Source: Gilvimarinus algae (lineage in GTDB: Bacteria; Pseudomonadota; Gammaproteobacteria; Pseudomonadales; Cellvibrionaceae). Taken from it: DNA of 64,000 nt. Shown piece by piece: positions 25,671-36,284 of this stretch. Made by a program: the position numbers and the translations under genes. The notes under the pieces are model-generated. The model worked only from the letters and a program-made list of their open reading frames with translations. It did no database searches and had not been told where the DNA came from. Where the stretch lies: positions 105,291-169,290 of the forward strand of contig NZ_JAULRT010000031.1 in assembly GCF_030518215.1 (NCBI RefSeq), in the 5' to 3' direction. The first letter of the stretch is position 1. Each line of letters starts with the position of its first letter.

Positions 25671-27257
25671 GTGAGTCAGACACAGACCAACAAACCTCCG
25701 GCAAAACCCGGACTGCTGCGCTCCAGTAGCAAGGTGGGGGCGATGACCATGAGCTCACGGGTTCTGGGGTTGGTGCGCGATGTGGTTTTCGCGCACACCA
25801 TCGGCGCCGGGGCGGCGGCGGATGTGTTCTTTGTCGCGTTTAAAATTCCCAATTTTATGCGCCGGCTGTTTGCCGAGGGGGCCTTTGCCCAGGCGTTTGT
25901 GCCGGTGCTGTCAGAGTATCGTCATCGCGGCCCCCACGCCGCCGTGCAGGCGCTGGTGGATCGCGTGGCCGGCGCCTTGGGGCTGGTGTTGTTATTGGTG
26001 ACGACTCTGGCGATTGTCGGCGCGCCCCTGGTGGCGACGGTGTTCGCACCCGGCTTTCGGACCGACCCTGACCAGTTTGCCCTCGCCACCGAGATGATCC
26101 GAATTACCTTTCCCTATTTGTTGCTGATTTCCCTGACGGGTTTTGTCGGCGCTATTCTCAATTGTTACGACCGCTTTGCGGTCCCCGCCTTCACCCCCGT
26201 GCTCTTGAATGTGGCCCTGATTACCGCCGCACTGGTGGCGGCGCCGCTGTTCGACCCCCCGGTGCTGGGCCTGGCTTGGGGGGTACTGGCCGCAGGGGTG
26301 CTGCAGCTGCTGTTCCAGTTGCCTTTTTTGCGCCCGGTGCAACTGATGCCGGTCCCCAAGCTCGATTGGCGTGATCCCGGTGTCAGGCGCATTCTGGCGT
26401 TGATGGTGCCGGCGCTCTTTGGCGTGTCGGTCAGTCAAATCAACTTGATGTTGGATACGGTGATTGCCTCGCTTTTGCCGGACGGAAGCATCTCCTGGCT
26501 CTACTACTCAGAGCGTTTGTCAGAGCTGCCTCTGGGGGTGTTCGCGGTGGCCATCGCCACGGTGATTCTGCCCAACCTCTCGCGCCAGCACGCGGCTCGG
26601 GACCCCGAGAACTTTTCCCGCACCCTGGACTGGGCGCTCAGGCTGGTGTGCTTGATTGCCCTGCCGGCCACGGTGGCACTGGTGATTTTGGCAGAACCGA
26701 TTTTGGTGTCGCTGTTTCAATACGGCGCCACCTCGCCCGCCGATACCGCTATGGCGGCTTTGAGCCTTAAGGCCTATGCGCTGGGACTGCTGGCTTTTAT
26801 GCTTATCAAAATACTGGCACCGGGCTTTTTTGCCCGTCAGGATATGAAAACCCCGGTGCGTATTGGGGTGCTAGCCATGGTGGCAAACATGGTGCTCAAC
26901 GTCGTCTTTGTGGTGCCGCTGCATCTGTACTATGGGATTGGGCATGTGGGGCTGGCGTTGGCGACCAGCAGCTCAGCCTGCCTGAACGCCTTTTTACTCT
27001 ATCGCGGTTTGCGCCTGCGCCAGGCCTTTTTGCCTCAGCGCGGGTGGGGCCGCTTTGCGCTCCAGGTGCTGTTGGCCAATACGGCAATGGCGCTGGTTTT
27101 GCTTACGGCGGTCGAGTTCTGGCCCGACTGGGGACACTGGGAGGCTACCGGGCGCCTCTGGCGTCTCGCCTGTGTCTGCCTGGCAGGTCTTGGGGTGTAT
27201 TTGCTGGCGGCCCTGGCCGCCGGCCTGCGGCCAGCGAGTTTGCGTCACAGCCCCTGA
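25671..27257 (+). CDS. murJ: lipid II flippase MurJ
   Basis: 528 residues with a GTG start; the family start region (KVGAMTMSSRVLGLVRDVVFA) is preceded here by about 20 extra residues, so a start at the ATG for MTMSSR cannot be excluded. Fourteen hydrophobic segments are expected. Family motifs DVFFVAFKIPNFMRRLFAEGAFAQAFVPV, LNVALI and FARQDMKTPV are present. MurJ moves lipid II across the inner membrane for peptidoglycan synthesis. rpsT, usually upstream in relatives, is absent; the divergent neighbour is the siderophore receptor. Confidence 0.94.
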   Translation: MSQTQTNKPPAKPGLLRSSSKVGAMTMSSRVLGLVRDVVFAHTIGAGAAADVFFVAFKIPNFMRRLFAEGAFAQAFVPVLSEYRHRGPHAAVQALVDRVAGALGLVLLLVTTLAIVGAPLVATVFAPGFRTDPDQFALATEMIRITFPYLLLISLTGFVGAILNCYDRFAVPAFTPVLLNVALITAALVAAPLFDPPVLGLAWGVLAAGVLQLLFQLPFLRPVQLMPVPKLDWRDPGVRRILALMVPALFGVSVSQINLMLDTVIASLLPDGSISWLYYSERLSELPLGVFAVAIATVILPNLSRQHAARDPENFSRTLDWALRLVCLIALPATVALVILAEPILVSLFQYGATSPADTAMAALSLKAYALGLLAFMLIKILAPGFFARQDMKTPVRIGVLAMVANMVLNVVFVVPLHLYYGIGHVGLALATSSSACLNAFLLYRGLRLRQAFLPQRGWGRFALQVLLANTAMALVLLTAVEFWPDWGHWEATGRLWRLACVCLAGLGVYLLAALAAGLRPASLRHSP

Positions 27258-27333
27258 GGCTCTCGTCGTCTCGCACGCTAGCAGCCCGTGCTGTATACTC
27301 TCGCGTCTGATTTTTGACCCCCGGCAGGCCTTG

Positions 27334-28302
27334 ATGCAACTGATACGCGGCTTACACAATCTGCGAGCTTCTCATCGCGGCTCGGTAGCCACGATCGGCA
27401 CGTTTGACGGGGTGCACCTCGGGCATCAGGCCATACTGCGCCAGTTGGCCGAAGTGGCCGTCAGGCACGGGTTACCCTCGGTGGTGATTGTGTTTGAGCC
27501 CCAGCCCCATGAGTACTTCGCCCGGCACGAGGCTCCCGCGCGGCTCATGCGCCTGCGGGAAAAGTTGATTGCGCTGGAGCGTGCAGGCGTGGAGCGAGTT
27601 CTCTGCCTGCAGTTTAACGAGGCCTTTCGCCGCCTGAGCGCCGATGAATTTGTCTCGCAGGTGTTGCTGGACGGCTTGGGTATAAAACACCTGGTGGTGG
27701 GGGATGACTTTCGCTTTGGTTGCGACCGGCGCGGCGACTTTGCGCTGCTGCGGGCGATGGGTAAGCGCGAAGGCTTTGGGGTAACCGATACCTGCACCCT
27801 GACCATGCAGGGCGAGCGTATCAGCAGTACGCGGATTCGCGAGCTCTTGGCGGCGGGTGATTTTATCCGCGCCGAGGCCTGCCTCGGTCGACCGTTCACG
27901 GTCACCGGCCGTGTTGATCACGGCAGAAAGCTCGGCCGGGAGTTGGGTGTACCCACGGCCAATATTCGGCTTAAGCGCTTTCGCTCGCCTCTGGCCGGGG
28001 TGTTTGTAATCAGCGCCTTGGTGGCTGGCCGGCGCTATCACGGCGTTGCCAATGTTGGGGTAAAGCCGACCCTGGGCGGTGCCCAAGAGCCACTGCTGGA
28101 GGTCCACCTGTTTGATTTTGAGCGGGATATCTACGGCTGGCCCGTAGAGGTACACTTTCACGCCAAGCTGCGCGAAGAGCAACGGTTTGCATCGCTGGAT
28201 GCGCTAAAAGCACAATTGCATGAGGATATTCGTCGGGGCCGCGGTTTTTTTGCTGCTCTGGACGCTAACACCGACCGGGTATTGACTAACGACCATGAGT
28301 GA
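27334..28302 (+). CDS. ribF: bifunctional riboflavin kinase / FAD synthetase
   Basis: 322 residues from the ATG at 27334. The N-terminal FAD synthetase (nucleotidyltransferase) domain shows [17 protein letters not shown] with the GxHxGH signature, and [14 protein letters not shown]. The C-terminal riboflavin kinase domain begins near residue 190 with [11 protein letters not shown] and ends with [20 protein letters not shown]. It makes FMN and FAD from riboflavin. A TATACT at 27294-27299 may be a -10 element but lacks a good -35. The stop overlaps the ileS start by 8 bases. Confidence 0.94.
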   Translation: MQLIRGLHNLRASHRGSVATIGTFDGVHLGHQAILRQLAEVAVRHGLPSVVIVFEPQPHEYFARHEAPARLMRLREKLIALERAGVERVLCLQFNEAFRRLSADEFVSQVLLDGLGIKHLVVGDDFRFGCDRRGDFALLRAMGKREGFGVTDTCTLTMQGERISSTRIRELLAAGDFIRAEACLGRPFTVTGRVDHGRKLGRELGVPTANIRLKRFRSPLAGVFVISALVAGRRYHGVANVGVKPTLGGAQEPLLEVHLFDFERDIYGWPVEVHFHAKLREEQRFASLDALKAQLHEDIRRGRGFFAALDANTDRVLTNDHE

Positions 28303-31096
28303 TTACAAAGCGACTTTGAATTTGCCCCACACGCCCTTCGCCATGAAGGCGAACTTGGCACAGCGTGAGCCCCAGATGCTAAAGGCCTGGGAAAAGGCGG
28401 GCTTGTATCAGCAGATTCGCGAGGCCCGCAAAGGCCGCGAATCTTATATCTTGCACGATGGCCCTCCTTACGCCAACGGCGATATTCATATTGGTCACGC
28501 GGTTAATAAAATTCTCAAGGACATTATTATTAAAAGCAAAACCTTGAGCGGTTTTGACGCCCCCTATGTGCCCGGCTGGGATTGCCACGGTCTGCCCATT
28601 GAGCACAATGTGGAGAAAAAGCACGGTAAGGCAGGCGTAAAGCTGGAAGTGAAAGCCTTCCGCGAGAAGTGTCGCGCCTATGCCGCGCGCCAGGTTGAAG
28701 GGCAAAAGAAAGACTTCATCCGCTTGGGCGTCTTAGGTGAGTGGGACAATCCCTACCTCACCATGGACTACAAATTCGAGGCCGATATTATTCGTGCCCT
28801 GGGCAAGATCGTCGAAAACGGTCATTTGCAACGCGGTTTCAAGCCGGTGTACTGGTCCGTGGTGGGTGGTTCGGCCCTGGCCGAAGCCGAGGTGGAGTAT
28901 CAGGATAAAACCTCTTTCAGCATCGACGTAAAGTTTGCGTTTGTGGATCAGCATGCTGCCGCTGGCGCTTTTGATGAGCTGTCGGGCAGTGGCGATTTGG
29001 AGGTAGTGATCTGGACCACCACCCCCTGGACCTTGCCCTCCAACCAGGCGGTTAGCCTAAATGCCGAGCTGGACTACGTGGCCGTGCAGGTGGGTGATAG
29101 ACGTTTGGTGGTGGCCGAGGGGCTGCTGGAGTCGGTGATGCAGCGCGCGGGTGTAGAAGACTACACCCCTGTGGGCCGCACCACGGGTGCCAAACTCGAA
29201 CATCTGGTACTGCAGCACCCGTTTTACGAGCGCCGGGTGCCGGTGATTCTGGGTGATCACGTTACCTTGGATGCCGGTACCGGCTGTGTTCACACCGCTC
29301 CCGATCACGGTGCTGACGACTTCTCGGTCGGGCAAAAATACGGTATCGGCACACTGAATTACGTTGATGACAATGGCGTCTACCGCGACTTTGTTGAGGT
29401 GTTTGCCGGTGATCACGTTTATAAAGTGGACGAGAAAGTCATTGAGCTGCTCACCGAGAAAGGCGCGCTGTTTCATGCGGGCAAGCTGACACACAGTTTC
29501 CCCCATTGCTGGCGTACTAAGACGCCGCTGATTTTCCGGGCAACTCCCCAGTGGTTTGTCAGCATGAGCAAAAACGACTTGCGCGGTGAAGTCGCCAAAT
29601 CGGTTGAGAGCGTTAACTGGGTGCCCGGCTGGGGTCGCGCGCGTATCGACGCCATGCTGGAGTCCAGTCCCGATTGGTGTATTTCCCGTCAGCGCACCTG
29701 GGGCGTGCCCATCGCGCTCTTTGTTCACACGCAAAGCGGCGAGCTTCATCCCCGCACAGCGGAACTGATTGAGCAGGTTGCACTCGCCGTGGAAAAAGGC
29801 GGAATGGATGCCTGGTACGAGCTGGATGCTACCTTATTGCTCGGCGATGAGGCCGGGGATTACGAAAAGGTCACCGACACTCTGGATGTGTGGTTTGATT
29901 CCGGGGTGACGCATCATGCGGTATTGCGACAGCGCGAAGGGTTACGCTACCCCGCCGATTTGTACCTGGAGGGCTCCGATCAACACCGGGGTTGGTTCCA
30001 GTCATCCCTCAAAACCGCCATGGCCATGCATGGCACGCCGCCCTATAAAACCGTTTTGACGCATGGTTTTACCGTGGACGCCGACGGACGCAAGATGTCC
30101 AAATCCATTGGCAACACGGTCTCGCCGCAGAAAGTGGCGAACGACCTGGGCGCCGATGTGCTGCGTCTGTGGGTGGCCGCAACGGATTTCAGCTCGGAGA
30201 TGAGCGTTTCCGATGAGATTCTCAAGCGCGCGGCCGACTCTTATCGGCGCATCCGCAATACCGCCCGATTTATGCTCGCGAACCTGAATGGTTTTGATCC
30301 GGCGACGGATATCGTGGCTACTGAGCGAATGCTGGCGCTGGATCGCTGGGTGGTGCGTCGCGCGCAGGCGTTACAGCAAGAATTGATTGCCGCCTATGAC
30401 GGCTTTCAGTTGCACCAGATTTACCAGAAGTTGCACAACTTCTGCGTTGTTGAGCTGGGTGGCTTTTATCTGGATATCATTAAAGATCGCCAGTACACCA
30501 CCAAGGCCGATTCGCGGCCGCGATTGTCAGCGCAAACGGCGCTCTATTATTTGTCAGAGGCCTTTGTGCGCTGGATCGCGCCTATCCTGAGCTTTACCGC
30601 TGATGAAATGTGGCAGGAAGTGCCCGGCAAGCGAACCGGTAGTGTGTTCACTGCCGAGTGGTTTGACTTGCCGGCGCTGGCCGATGATACCCTAGGCGAT
30701 GCTTTTTGGGAGCAGGTGGCTGAGGTGAAAACGGCGGTCAACCGCGTGATGGAGGCCAAACGTGGAGAAGGCGCTATCGGTGGCTCCCTGACCGCGGAGC
30801 TGACCTTGTACTGCGACGCTGAGCTTGCCGAAATGTTGAGTCAGTTGGGCGATGAGCTTCGCTTTATCCTTATCAGCTCGACGGCCGTTGTGGCCCCCTT
30901 GTCCGAAGCTCCAGCTGAGGCGGCAGGTACAGAAATTGAAGGATTGAGGGTTTTGGCTGTGAAATCGGCGCAGCCGAAGTGCGAGCGTTGCTGGCACCAC
31001 CGCGCCGATGTCGGCGCGGTCGCAGCGCATCCAACCATTTGTCAGCGCTGCGTGGACAATATTGACGGCGCCGGCGAACTGCGCCACTACGTCTAG
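28295..31096 (+). CDS. ileS: isoleucyl-tRNA synthetase
   Basis: 933 residues, the usual bacterial length. The class I motifs are visible: HIGH in [16 protein letters not shown] (near residue 58-70) and KMSKS in [12 protein letters not shown] (near 600). The editing domain (CP1) includes [11 protein letters not shown] and the [10 protein letters not shown] segment. The C-terminal zinc site CERCWHH ... CQRCVDN is complete. The ATG lies inside the ribF stop region (8-base overlap), so the two are likely translationally coupled; lspA follows by 9 bases. Confidence 0.98.
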   Translation: MSDYKATLNLPHTPFAMKANLAQREPQMLKAWEKAGLYQQIREARKGRESYILHDGPPYANGDIHIGHAVNKILKDIIIKSKTLSGFDAPYVPGWDCHGLPIEHNVEKKHGKAGVKLEVKAFREKCRAYAARQVEGQKKDFIRLGVLGEWDNPYLTMDYKFEADIIRALGKIVENGHLQRGFKPVYWSVVGGSALAEAEVEYQDKTSFSIDVKFAFVDQHAAAGAFDELSGSGDLEVVIWTTTPWTLPSNQAVSLNAELDYVAVQVGDRRLVVAEGLLESVMQRAGVEDYTPVGRTTGAKLEHLVLQHPFYERRVPVILGDHVTLDAGTGCVHTAPDHGADDFSVGQKYGIGTLNYVDDNGVYRDFVEVFAGDHVYKVDEKVIELLTEKGALFHAGKLTHSFPHCWRTKTPLIFRATPQWFVSMSKNDLRGEVAKSVESVNWVPGWGRARIDAMLESSPDWCISRQRTWGVPIALFVHTQSGELHPRTAELIEQVALAVEKGGMDAWYELDATLLLGDEAGDYEKVTDTLDVWFDSGVTHHAVLRQREGLRYPADLYLEGSDQHRGWFQSSLKTAMAMHGTPPYKTVLTHGFTVDADGRKMSKSIGNTVSPQKVANDLGADVLRLWVAATDFSSEMSVSDEILKRAADSYRRIRNTARFMLANLNGFDPATDIVATERMLALDRWVVRRAQALQQELIAAYDGFQLHQIYQKLHNFCVVELGGFYLDIIKDRQYTTKADSRPRLSAQTALYYLSEAFVRWIAPILSFTADEMWQEVPGKRTGSVFTAEWFDLPALADDTLGDAFWEQVAEVKTAVNRVMEAKRGEGAIGGSLTAELTLYCDAELAEMLSQLGDELRFILISSTAVVAPLSEAPAEAAGTEIEGLRVLAVKSAQPKCERCWHHRADVGAVAAHPTICQRCVDNIDGAGELRHYV

Positions 31097-31105
31097 AGGT
31101 ACCCT

Positions 31106-31618
31106 GTGAAACGATTGTTACACCCGTGGGTGTGGTATTTCTTGGCGCTGGTGGTCATCGTGCTCGATCAGTGGAGCAAGGTCGCTGCCGTGGCGCATTT
31201 GCAGTACGGCCAGCCGGTGGAAGTGACCTGGTTTTTCGATTTGACCTTATTGCACAACCACGGCGCCGCCTTTAGCTTTTTAAGCGATGCCGGTGGCTGG
31301 CAGCGCTGGTTCTTTACCGCCATTGCCGTGGGTATGAGCATCGCCATTAGTGTCTGGTTGTACCGCATCGGCCGCGAGCGCTGGCTGGAGTCTGCGGCGT
31401 TGGGCTTTGTCCTGGGGGGTGCGCTGGGCAACCTCTACGATCGGGTGACCCTCGGCTACGTGGTGGACTTTATTTCGGTGCACTATAAAGGCAGCTATTT
31501 TCCCGCCTTCAACCTGGCGGATTCGGCGATTTGCTTCGGCGCCTTTTTGATGATTGTGCATATGCTTTTCTTTCAGGATGAAAAAGACGGCGACTCCCGG
31601 GAGCGAAACAATGCGTGA
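31106..31618 (+). CDS. lspA: lipoprotein signal peptidase
   Basis: 170 residues from a GTG start with AGAGG upstream. LspA removes the signal peptide of prolipoproteins in the inner membrane. Four membrane helices and both catalytic Asp motifs are present: GNLYDRV and FNLADSAIC. VVDFISVHY lies between them. The many lipoproteins in this window are its clients. The end overlaps fkpB by 8 bases. Confidence 0.96.
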   Translation: MKRLLHPWVWYFLALVVIVLDQWSKVAAVAHLQYGQPVEVTWFFDLTLLHNHGAAFSFLSDAGGWQRWFFTAIAVGMSIAISVWLYRIGRERWLESAALGFVLGGALGNLYDRVTLGYVVDFISVHYKGSYFPAFNLADSAICFGAFLMIVHMLFFQDEKDGDSRERNNA

Positions 31619-32060
31619 GTTGACAGTTGGGCCGGGCACCACGGTGACCCTGCACTTTTCTCTATCGCTAACAGATGGCGAGCTGGTGGACTCTAACTTT
31701 GATGGCGCCCCCGCCACATTTACTGTGGGGGACGGGCAGATGCTCAAAGGGTTTGAGCAGGCACTGTTTGGTCTGCAGGAGGGTGCCAGCGAAGAGTTTG
31801 TGATACCGCCCGAAGCGGGTTTCGGGGCGCACAACCCTAATAACGTGCAGTTGGTTGAGCGCGAAGAGTTCGATCCGGGCATTGAGCTCAGCGAGGGGTT
31901 GATGCTGTCGTTCGCCGATGCCCAGAATACCGAGCTGCCCGGGGTTGTCGTGGACTTTAACGACGAGCAGGTAACCATTGATTTTAATCACCCGCTGGCC
32001 GGGCGTGATATCCTGTTTAAAGTGGCGATTGTGCAAATTGAGCCGGCGCAGGTGCACTGA
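31611..32060 (+). CDS. fkpB: FKBP-type peptidyl-prolyl isomerase (SlpA-like)
   Basis: 149 residues from the ATG at 31611, inside the lspA stop. The SlyD/SlpA split FKBP domain is clear: [37 protein letters not shown], then the insert-in-flap region, and [20 protein letters not shown] near the end. FkpB acts as a cytosolic proline isomerase and chaperone. The place between lspA and ispH is the conserved one. Confidence 0.93.
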   Translation: MRELTVGPGTTVTLHFSLSLTDGELVDSNFDGAPATFTVGDGQMLKGFEQALFGLQEGASEEFVIPPEAGFGAHNPNNVQLVEREEFDPGIELSEGLMLSFADAQNTELPGVVVDFNDEQVTIDFNHPLAGRDILFKVAIVQIEPAQVH

Positions 32061-32095
32061 GCACTGCCTTGTCGGCGAGACCCAAAGAGAGCGTT

Positions 32096-33028
32096 ATGCA
32101 AATCAAACTGGCCAATCCCCGGGGCTTTTGTGCCGGGGTGGATCGAGCCATCGACATTGTTAACCGGGCGTTGGACGTTTTCGGTTCTCCCATCTATGTG
32201 CGCCACGAGGTCGTTCACAACCGCTATGTGGTGGATGGGTTGCGCGACCGAGGCGCCGTATTCGTTGAGGAGCTCAGCGAAGTCCCGGACGATGTCATTG
32301 TGATTTTCAGCGCACACGGGGTCTCCCAGGCGGTGCGCAACGAGGCTGAAAGACGCCATCTCAAGGTTTTTGATGCCACCTGTCCGCTGGTGACCAAAGT
32401 GCATATGGAGGTGACCCGCTACTCGCGCGAGGGGCGCGAGTGCATTCTCATAGGCCACGAGGGACACCCCGAGGTGGAAGGCACCATGGGGCAGTACGAT
32501 GACAGCAACGGCGGGCGGATTTATCTGGTAGAGAGCGAGGCGGACGTTGCCACGCTTGAGGTGCGCGAGCCTTCGGAGTTGGCCTATGTGACCCAGACGA
32601 CGCTCTCTATGGACGACACGGCCAGAATCATTGAAGCTCTGAGGGACAAGTTCCCCGATATCCAGGGGCCGCGCAAAGACGACATTTGTTACGCCACCAC
32701 TAATCGTCAGGACGCCGTGCGCCAGTTGGCGCTTGAGTGCGACTTGGTGCTGGTGGTGGGTTCGCCCAACAGCTCAAACTCTAATCGCCTGCGCGAGCTG
32801 GCCGAGCGCTGCGGCGCCCAGGCTTATCTGGTGGATTCGCCGGAGCAAATACAAGAGGGCTGGTTGGCCGGTAAGCGCCAGGTTGGCATTACCGCGGGGG
32901 CGTCTGCACCGGAGACTCTGGTTCAGCAGGTGATTGAGCATTTGGTCAGCCGGGGCGCGCAGGGCTCAGAAGAGGTGGAGGGCATCCCCGAAAACGTCCG
33001 TTTCTCTCTCCCGAAAGAGTTACGTTGA
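32096..33028 (+). CDS. ispH: 4-hydroxy-3-methylbut-2-enyl diphosphate reductase
   Basis: 310 residues from the ATG at 32096 (AGAGAG upstream). IspH performs the last MEP-pathway step, giving IPP and DMAPP. The three iron-sulphur cysteines are in [13 protein letters not shown] (Cys12), DATCPLV (near 96) and [11 protein letters not shown] (near 197). The [13 protein letters not shown] and [10 protein letters not shown] motifs complete the active site. Its product feeds ispB. The 3' end overlaps the convergent fimT-like gene by 9 bases. Confidence 0.96.
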   Translation: MQIKLANPRGFCAGVDRAIDIVNRALDVFGSPIYVRHEVVHNRYVVDGLRDRGAVFVEELSEVPDDVIVIFSAHGVSQAVRNEAERRHLKVFDATCPLVTKVHMEVTRYSREGRECILIGHEGHPEVEGTMGQYDDSNGGRIYLVESEADVATLEVREPSELAYVTQTTLSMDDTARIIEALRDKFPDIQGPRKDDICYATTNRQDAVRQLALECDLVLVVGSPNSSNSNRLRELAERCGAQAYLVDSPEQIQEGWLAGKRQVGITAGASAPETLVQQVIEHLVSRGAQGSEEVEGIPENVRFSLPKELR

Positions 33029-33565
33029 GGTGGAGCACTCTTCGTTGTTGAGCTTCTCGGTTCTCAGTCTGCCTCCGCGCGAGAGCACCAGCGCAAAGCC
33101 AGGTCCTTCATCGGCGGGGCAGACCGTTAGCGTGCCCGCTTGAAAGGCGCCTTCGCGTTCACCGCTGGCCCAGCGGCTTTCCCCGGTTCCTAAGTACGAA
33201 ATGTAGTCTTCAACCGGTCTATTGCCTTTTACTTCTATCGACTCATGCAGTTCGCCCTGTGTTTGGATTAGCCTCTCCTGCTCATCATACAATCCGTTGT
33301 GATTTTCATCATAAAAGATCTGCCACCCCCTTCTCCAGGTAGGATTGGCGAGCATGGTAACTCGCATGTTGGATTTCACGGCATAAGACCTAGCCGCTTG
33401 AGTTGCATTGAAAATACTCCAAGCGGCCGATTCAGTTCGCATATCTCTTACAAGTCGGTCAAATGCAGGCAAGGCAATAGCCATAAGAATAGCCGCAACA
33501 GCTATAGTAACGAGCAGCTCGAGGAGTGTGAATCCAGAGGGTTTTATGGGTGGCGTCCATTTCAT
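33020..33565 (-). CDS. fimT: FimT/GspH-type minor pseudopilin
   Basis: 181 residues. The prepilin signal [24 protein letters not shown] follows a 10-residue leader, with cleavage before Phe and Glu at +5. The rest has the GspH/FimT fold pattern ([26 protein letters not shown]). It is probably the FimT of the cluster, which in naturally competent relatives can bind DNA. It faces away from the other pilins and converges on ispH, overlapping it by 9 bases. The symbol is by position and similarity; FimU and FimT are hard to tell apart. Confidence 0.78.
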   Translation of the reverse strand: MKWTPPIKPSGFTLLELLVTIAVAAILMAIALPAFDRLVRDMRTESAAWSIFNATQAARSYAVKSNMRVTMLANPTWRRGWQIFYDENHNGLYDEQERLIQTQGELHESIEVKGNRPVEDYISYLGTGESRWASGEREGAFQAGTLTVCPADEGPGFALVLSRGGRLRTEKLNNEECSTST

Positions 33566-33611
33566 TGTGCTAAGTCCGTTTACTCTTTGGCGAAGACCGT
33601 ATGTCAGTCTT

Positions 33612-33626
33612 GGACAGCGCTTGTCC
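33612..33626. repeat. inverted repeat between divergent fimT-like and fimU-like genes
   Basis: GGACA and TGTCC flank a 5-base centre in the 136-base gap. It could be an operator for either gene, but no known regulator motif was matched. Confidence 0.35.
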
Positions 33627-33701
33627 GTTCACTGTGGTAGCTTTAAGAGGCTAGTAATTGGTCAGAGTTTCGTCAAATCATAAATACAGGAGTGCCGCTA
33701 G

Positions 33702-34274
33702 TTGAATTCAGATGACCCTGGAAAAAACAAGGGCTTTACCTTGATTGAGCTTATGGTCACGCTAGTGGTCGCAGCAATATTCATGGCAATAGCTATGCCA
33801 AACTTTAGTACTCTCATTGTTAATGGCAGATCTGACGGACTGGGTGAGGAGTTGGCGGCTGTATTACAGGCCACTAGGGCAGAAGCGGTCAAGCGTGGGC
33901 GGCGGGTGAGCTTGTGTGCCAGCAATGCTGATGGAACGGGCTGCGCTGGGGACTGGGCGAACGGCTGGCTAATGTTTGTTGACAGTGCTGCGTCAGATGG
34001 AGCCGGAGCGACAGTACTTGGCGCGGCATCTGATGTGTTGAGGCATATCAATGATGTTGACGATCAAGCGGTGATTAGTGCGACCAACGATGGTAGTGCG
34101 GTCAGTTTTGTGCGTTATACCAGTTCAGGCCAGCTTGCCCGAATTGGTGGGTCGGCAAATACCGCTCCGGTGATTTTAAGTGCTTATGTCACCGGCTGCC
34201 AGGGTGAAAAAAGAAATCAAATTACAATTGGTGTGGCGGGTATGATGGATGTCGATAAAGAGGAATGCCCTTAA
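33702..34274 (+). CDS. fimU: FimU/GspH-type minor pilin
   Basis: 190 residues from a TTG start, chosen for the AGGAG 9 bases upstream and because no ATG precedes the prepilin motif. The signal KGFTLIELMVTLVVAAIFMAIAMP has cleavage after Gly and Glu at +5. A GspH domain follows with Cys pairs (LCASNADGTGCAGDW; CQGEKRN...EECP). It opens the pilin operon fimU-pilV-pilW-pilX-pilY1-pilE. Minor pilins prime type IV pilus assembly. Confidence 0.82.
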   Translation: MNSDDPGKNKGFTLIELMVTLVVAAIFMAIAMPNFSTLIVNGRSDGLGEELAAVLQATRAEAVKRGRRVSLCASNADGTGCAGDWANGWLMFVDSAASDGAGATVLGAASDVLRHINDVDDQAVISATNDGSAVSFVRYTSSGQLARIGGSANTAPVILSAYVTGCQGEKRNQITIGVAGMMDVDKEECP

Positions 34275-34678
34275 TGAAAGTATGTGATGCTTGCTCTAAA
34301 GATCAATCCGGTGTGACTTTGATAGAAGTGATGGTGACCGTTCTAATATTGGCAACCGCACTGATGGCCCTAGCTGCACTCCAAACTAGAGCACTTCAAT
34401 ATAACAGCAGCGCGTATCTACGGTCTCAGGCCAACATTATTGCTTATGATGTGCTTGAACAAATGCGGACGGCTTCGACATATAACGCGCTGAGAAGTAA
34501 CGGCGCTGTTGTTCAGCCTGATGTGGATGCTTTGGCTTCGCAACTTCCCGGTGGTACCGGTGCCGTTGAGTGTGTGGCGCGAGTGTGTACTGTCACCTTG
34601 ACTTGGGACGAGCCGAATAAAAGTCAAGAGAGCGACGCTATGGAAAGAACATCATTTGCTTATGCTTCAAGGATCTAA
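34274..34678 (+). CDS. pilV: type IV pilus minor pilin PilV
   Basis: 134 residues; the ATG at 34274 overlaps the fimU stop (TAATG) and has GAGG 9 bases upstream. The prepilin signal is SGVTLIEVMVTVLILATALMALAALQ. A second Cys-containing loop (VECVARVCTVTL) fits the PilV domain. Short leader and place between FimU and PilW support the call. Confidence 0.85.
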   Translation: MKVCDACSKDQSGVTLIEVMVTVLILATALMALAALQTRALQYNSSAYLRSQANIIAYDVLEQMRTASTYNALRSNGAVVQPDVDALASQLPGGTGAVECVARVCTVTLTWDEPNKSQESDAMERTSFAYASRI

Positions 34679-34681
34679 TAA

Positions 34682-35713
34682 ATGAGAATGTTCCAGCAAA
34701 GAGGTCTGTCTCTGGTTGAATTGCTGATCTCAATCACTATTGGTTTGGTGTTGATGACGGGGATTGTGCAACTGTTTTTGTCCAGCAAAGAAGTTTTTAC
34801 TACGCAGCAAGGGCTGTCTCGGTTGCAGGAAACTGGCCGTTTGGCGGTGGAGTTTATCAGTCGTGACCTGCGGCAAGCTGGGTATATGGGGTGCGCGCAC
34901 CCCACTGATTGGAATGTCGGCACAACATTGAATAATGGCCATACATTCAATTCCTCCTTTGAGTTTGGCACACCTTTACAGGTTTATGATGCTCCTCCGC
35001 CCAATATTGCTCTGGCGCCGGCTCCAAAAGCTGGTACGCAGATTCTGGTTGCTTACACGGCAAACGATGACTCTGCTTCGGTTAGCCAGACAAACACGAG
35101 TGAATTGGTATTTATAGATTTAACCACACCTGCCGGTGAAGACTGCCCGAGCGGAATTTGTGCAAATGACATCGTTGTTGTTGCCGATTGTGATAAGGCG
35201 ATGGTTTTTCAGGTTACTGGTTTCAACGAGGTGGGTGCGGAGGTCGAGCTGCAGCATCAGGCTGGTGCCGATCCTGGTAACGCGCGTACATCCTGGGGTG
35301 GGAATCCGGATAATTTAGTCGAGACATTTAGCGAGGGAGCTGAAGTTTTTAAAATAAATACCGTCGCATACTATGTGGCCGAAGATGCAGAGGGTAACCC
35401 CGGGCTGTATCAGAAAATCGGTGGTGACCCTTCGTTTGAATTGCTGCGTGGTGTCGAAAATCTGAACATTTCAGTAGGTGTAGATAACAACGCTGATCGC
35501 GCGGCAGACGAGTACATCGATCATGGCTCTGTCGGCGCCAACTGGAAGAACGTGGTTGCGTTGCGAGTAGAGGTGCTGGTGCGAACTCCAGAGGACAAGG
35601 CGACTAGCGAGAATCAGACTTATGAGTTTGCCGGAGCAGAGGTTACAGCTACTGATAATCGAATTCGGCAAGTGTTTACGACTACGATCGGTGTTAGAAG
35701 TAAGTTGCCGTGA
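34682..35713 (+). CDS. pilW: type IV pilus minor pilin PilW
   Basis: 343 residues, the usual large PilW size. The prepilin signal RGLSLVELLISITIGLVLMTGIVQLF lies right at the N-terminus, followed by LQETGRLAVEFISRDLRQAGYMGC, a PilW hallmark. The C-terminal RIRQVFTTTIGVR is also typical. It starts 3 bases after the pilV stop. Confidence 0.9.
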   Translation: MRMFQQRGLSLVELLISITIGLVLMTGIVQLFLSSKEVFTTQQGLSRLQETGRLAVEFISRDLRQAGYMGCAHPTDWNVGTTLNNGHTFNSSFEFGTPLQVYDAPPPNIALAPAPKAGTQILVAYTANDDSASVSQTNTSELVFIDLTTPAGEDCPSGICANDIVVVADCDKAMVFQVTGFNEVGAEVELQHQAGADPGNARTSWGGNPDNLVETFSEGAEVFKINTVAYYVAEDAEGNPGLYQKIGGDPSFELLRGVENLNISVGVDNNADRAADEYIDHGSVGANWKNVVALRVEVLVRTPEDKATSENQTYEFAGAEVTATDNRIRQVFTTTIGVRSKLP

Positions 35714-35723
35714 AGGGGGCGCT

Positions 35724-36248
35724 ATGAGAAGTCAAGTAATGCGATATCAGTATCAGAGTGGCGCAACAATAATCGTAGGCCTGATTATGGTGCTAATTAT
35801 GACGGTTCTTGGGCTTTCGGCTATTAGGGGCAGTGGATTGCAGGAGCAGATGGCCGGTAATATGCGAGATCGACAACTGGCTTTTCAGGCGTCTGAGGCA
35901 GCTTTGCGAGAAGCGGAGTTCGCCTTAGAAGTGCCAGAGCCCCCCATTGGCGACCAGGCTGGTTTTCAAGAGTCTCTGGATCAGTCTAGCAGCCTCTTCT
36001 GGCAAGACTTCGATAACAACTGGGCCGCGCTGTCGGCTACCTATTCAGCGGATATTGATTATGTCAAAGAACGTCCACGCTATTTGGTTGAAGAGGTCAG
36101 GTTTTATTCCAGTGGAGTTGACGGCAATCCCGTAGATTTGGCTAGCCTACTCAACAAAGGTATGGAAGTTCGTTATCGAGTGACCTCGCACTCGACAGGC
36201 GGCTCCACTGATGCGAATGTTATTTTGCAATCCACTTACCGAAATTAA
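35724..36248 (+). CDS. pilX: type IV pilus minor pilin PilX
   Basis: 174 residues from the ATG at 35724, 10 bases after pilW; the frame is open upstream inside pilW. The N-terminus SGATIIVGLIMVLIMTVLGLSA is PilX-like and lacks the Glu at +5 seen in major pilins. LQEQMAGNMRDRQLAFQASEAALREAE is the conserved helix of PilX/PilX_N proteins. It should act with PilW and PilY1 in the tip complex. Confidence 0.9.
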   Translation: MRSQVMRYQYQSGATIIVGLIMVLIMTVLGLSAIRGSGLQEQMAGNMRDRQLAFQASEAALREAEFALEVPEPPIGDQAGFQESLDQSSSLFWQDFDNNWAALSATYSADIDYVKERPRYLVEEVRFYSSGVDGNPVDLASLLNKGMEVRYRVTSHSTGGSTDANVILQSTYRN

Positions 36249-36284
36249 GCCATTTGTTTGCGAAAGCAACATGGAGTTATGAAA

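Noticed and set aside
33658..33686. Promoter TTGGTC/TAAATA before fimU
   Set aside because: Transcription would begin at or past the AGGAG ribosome site at 33688-33692, so it cannot serve fimU.
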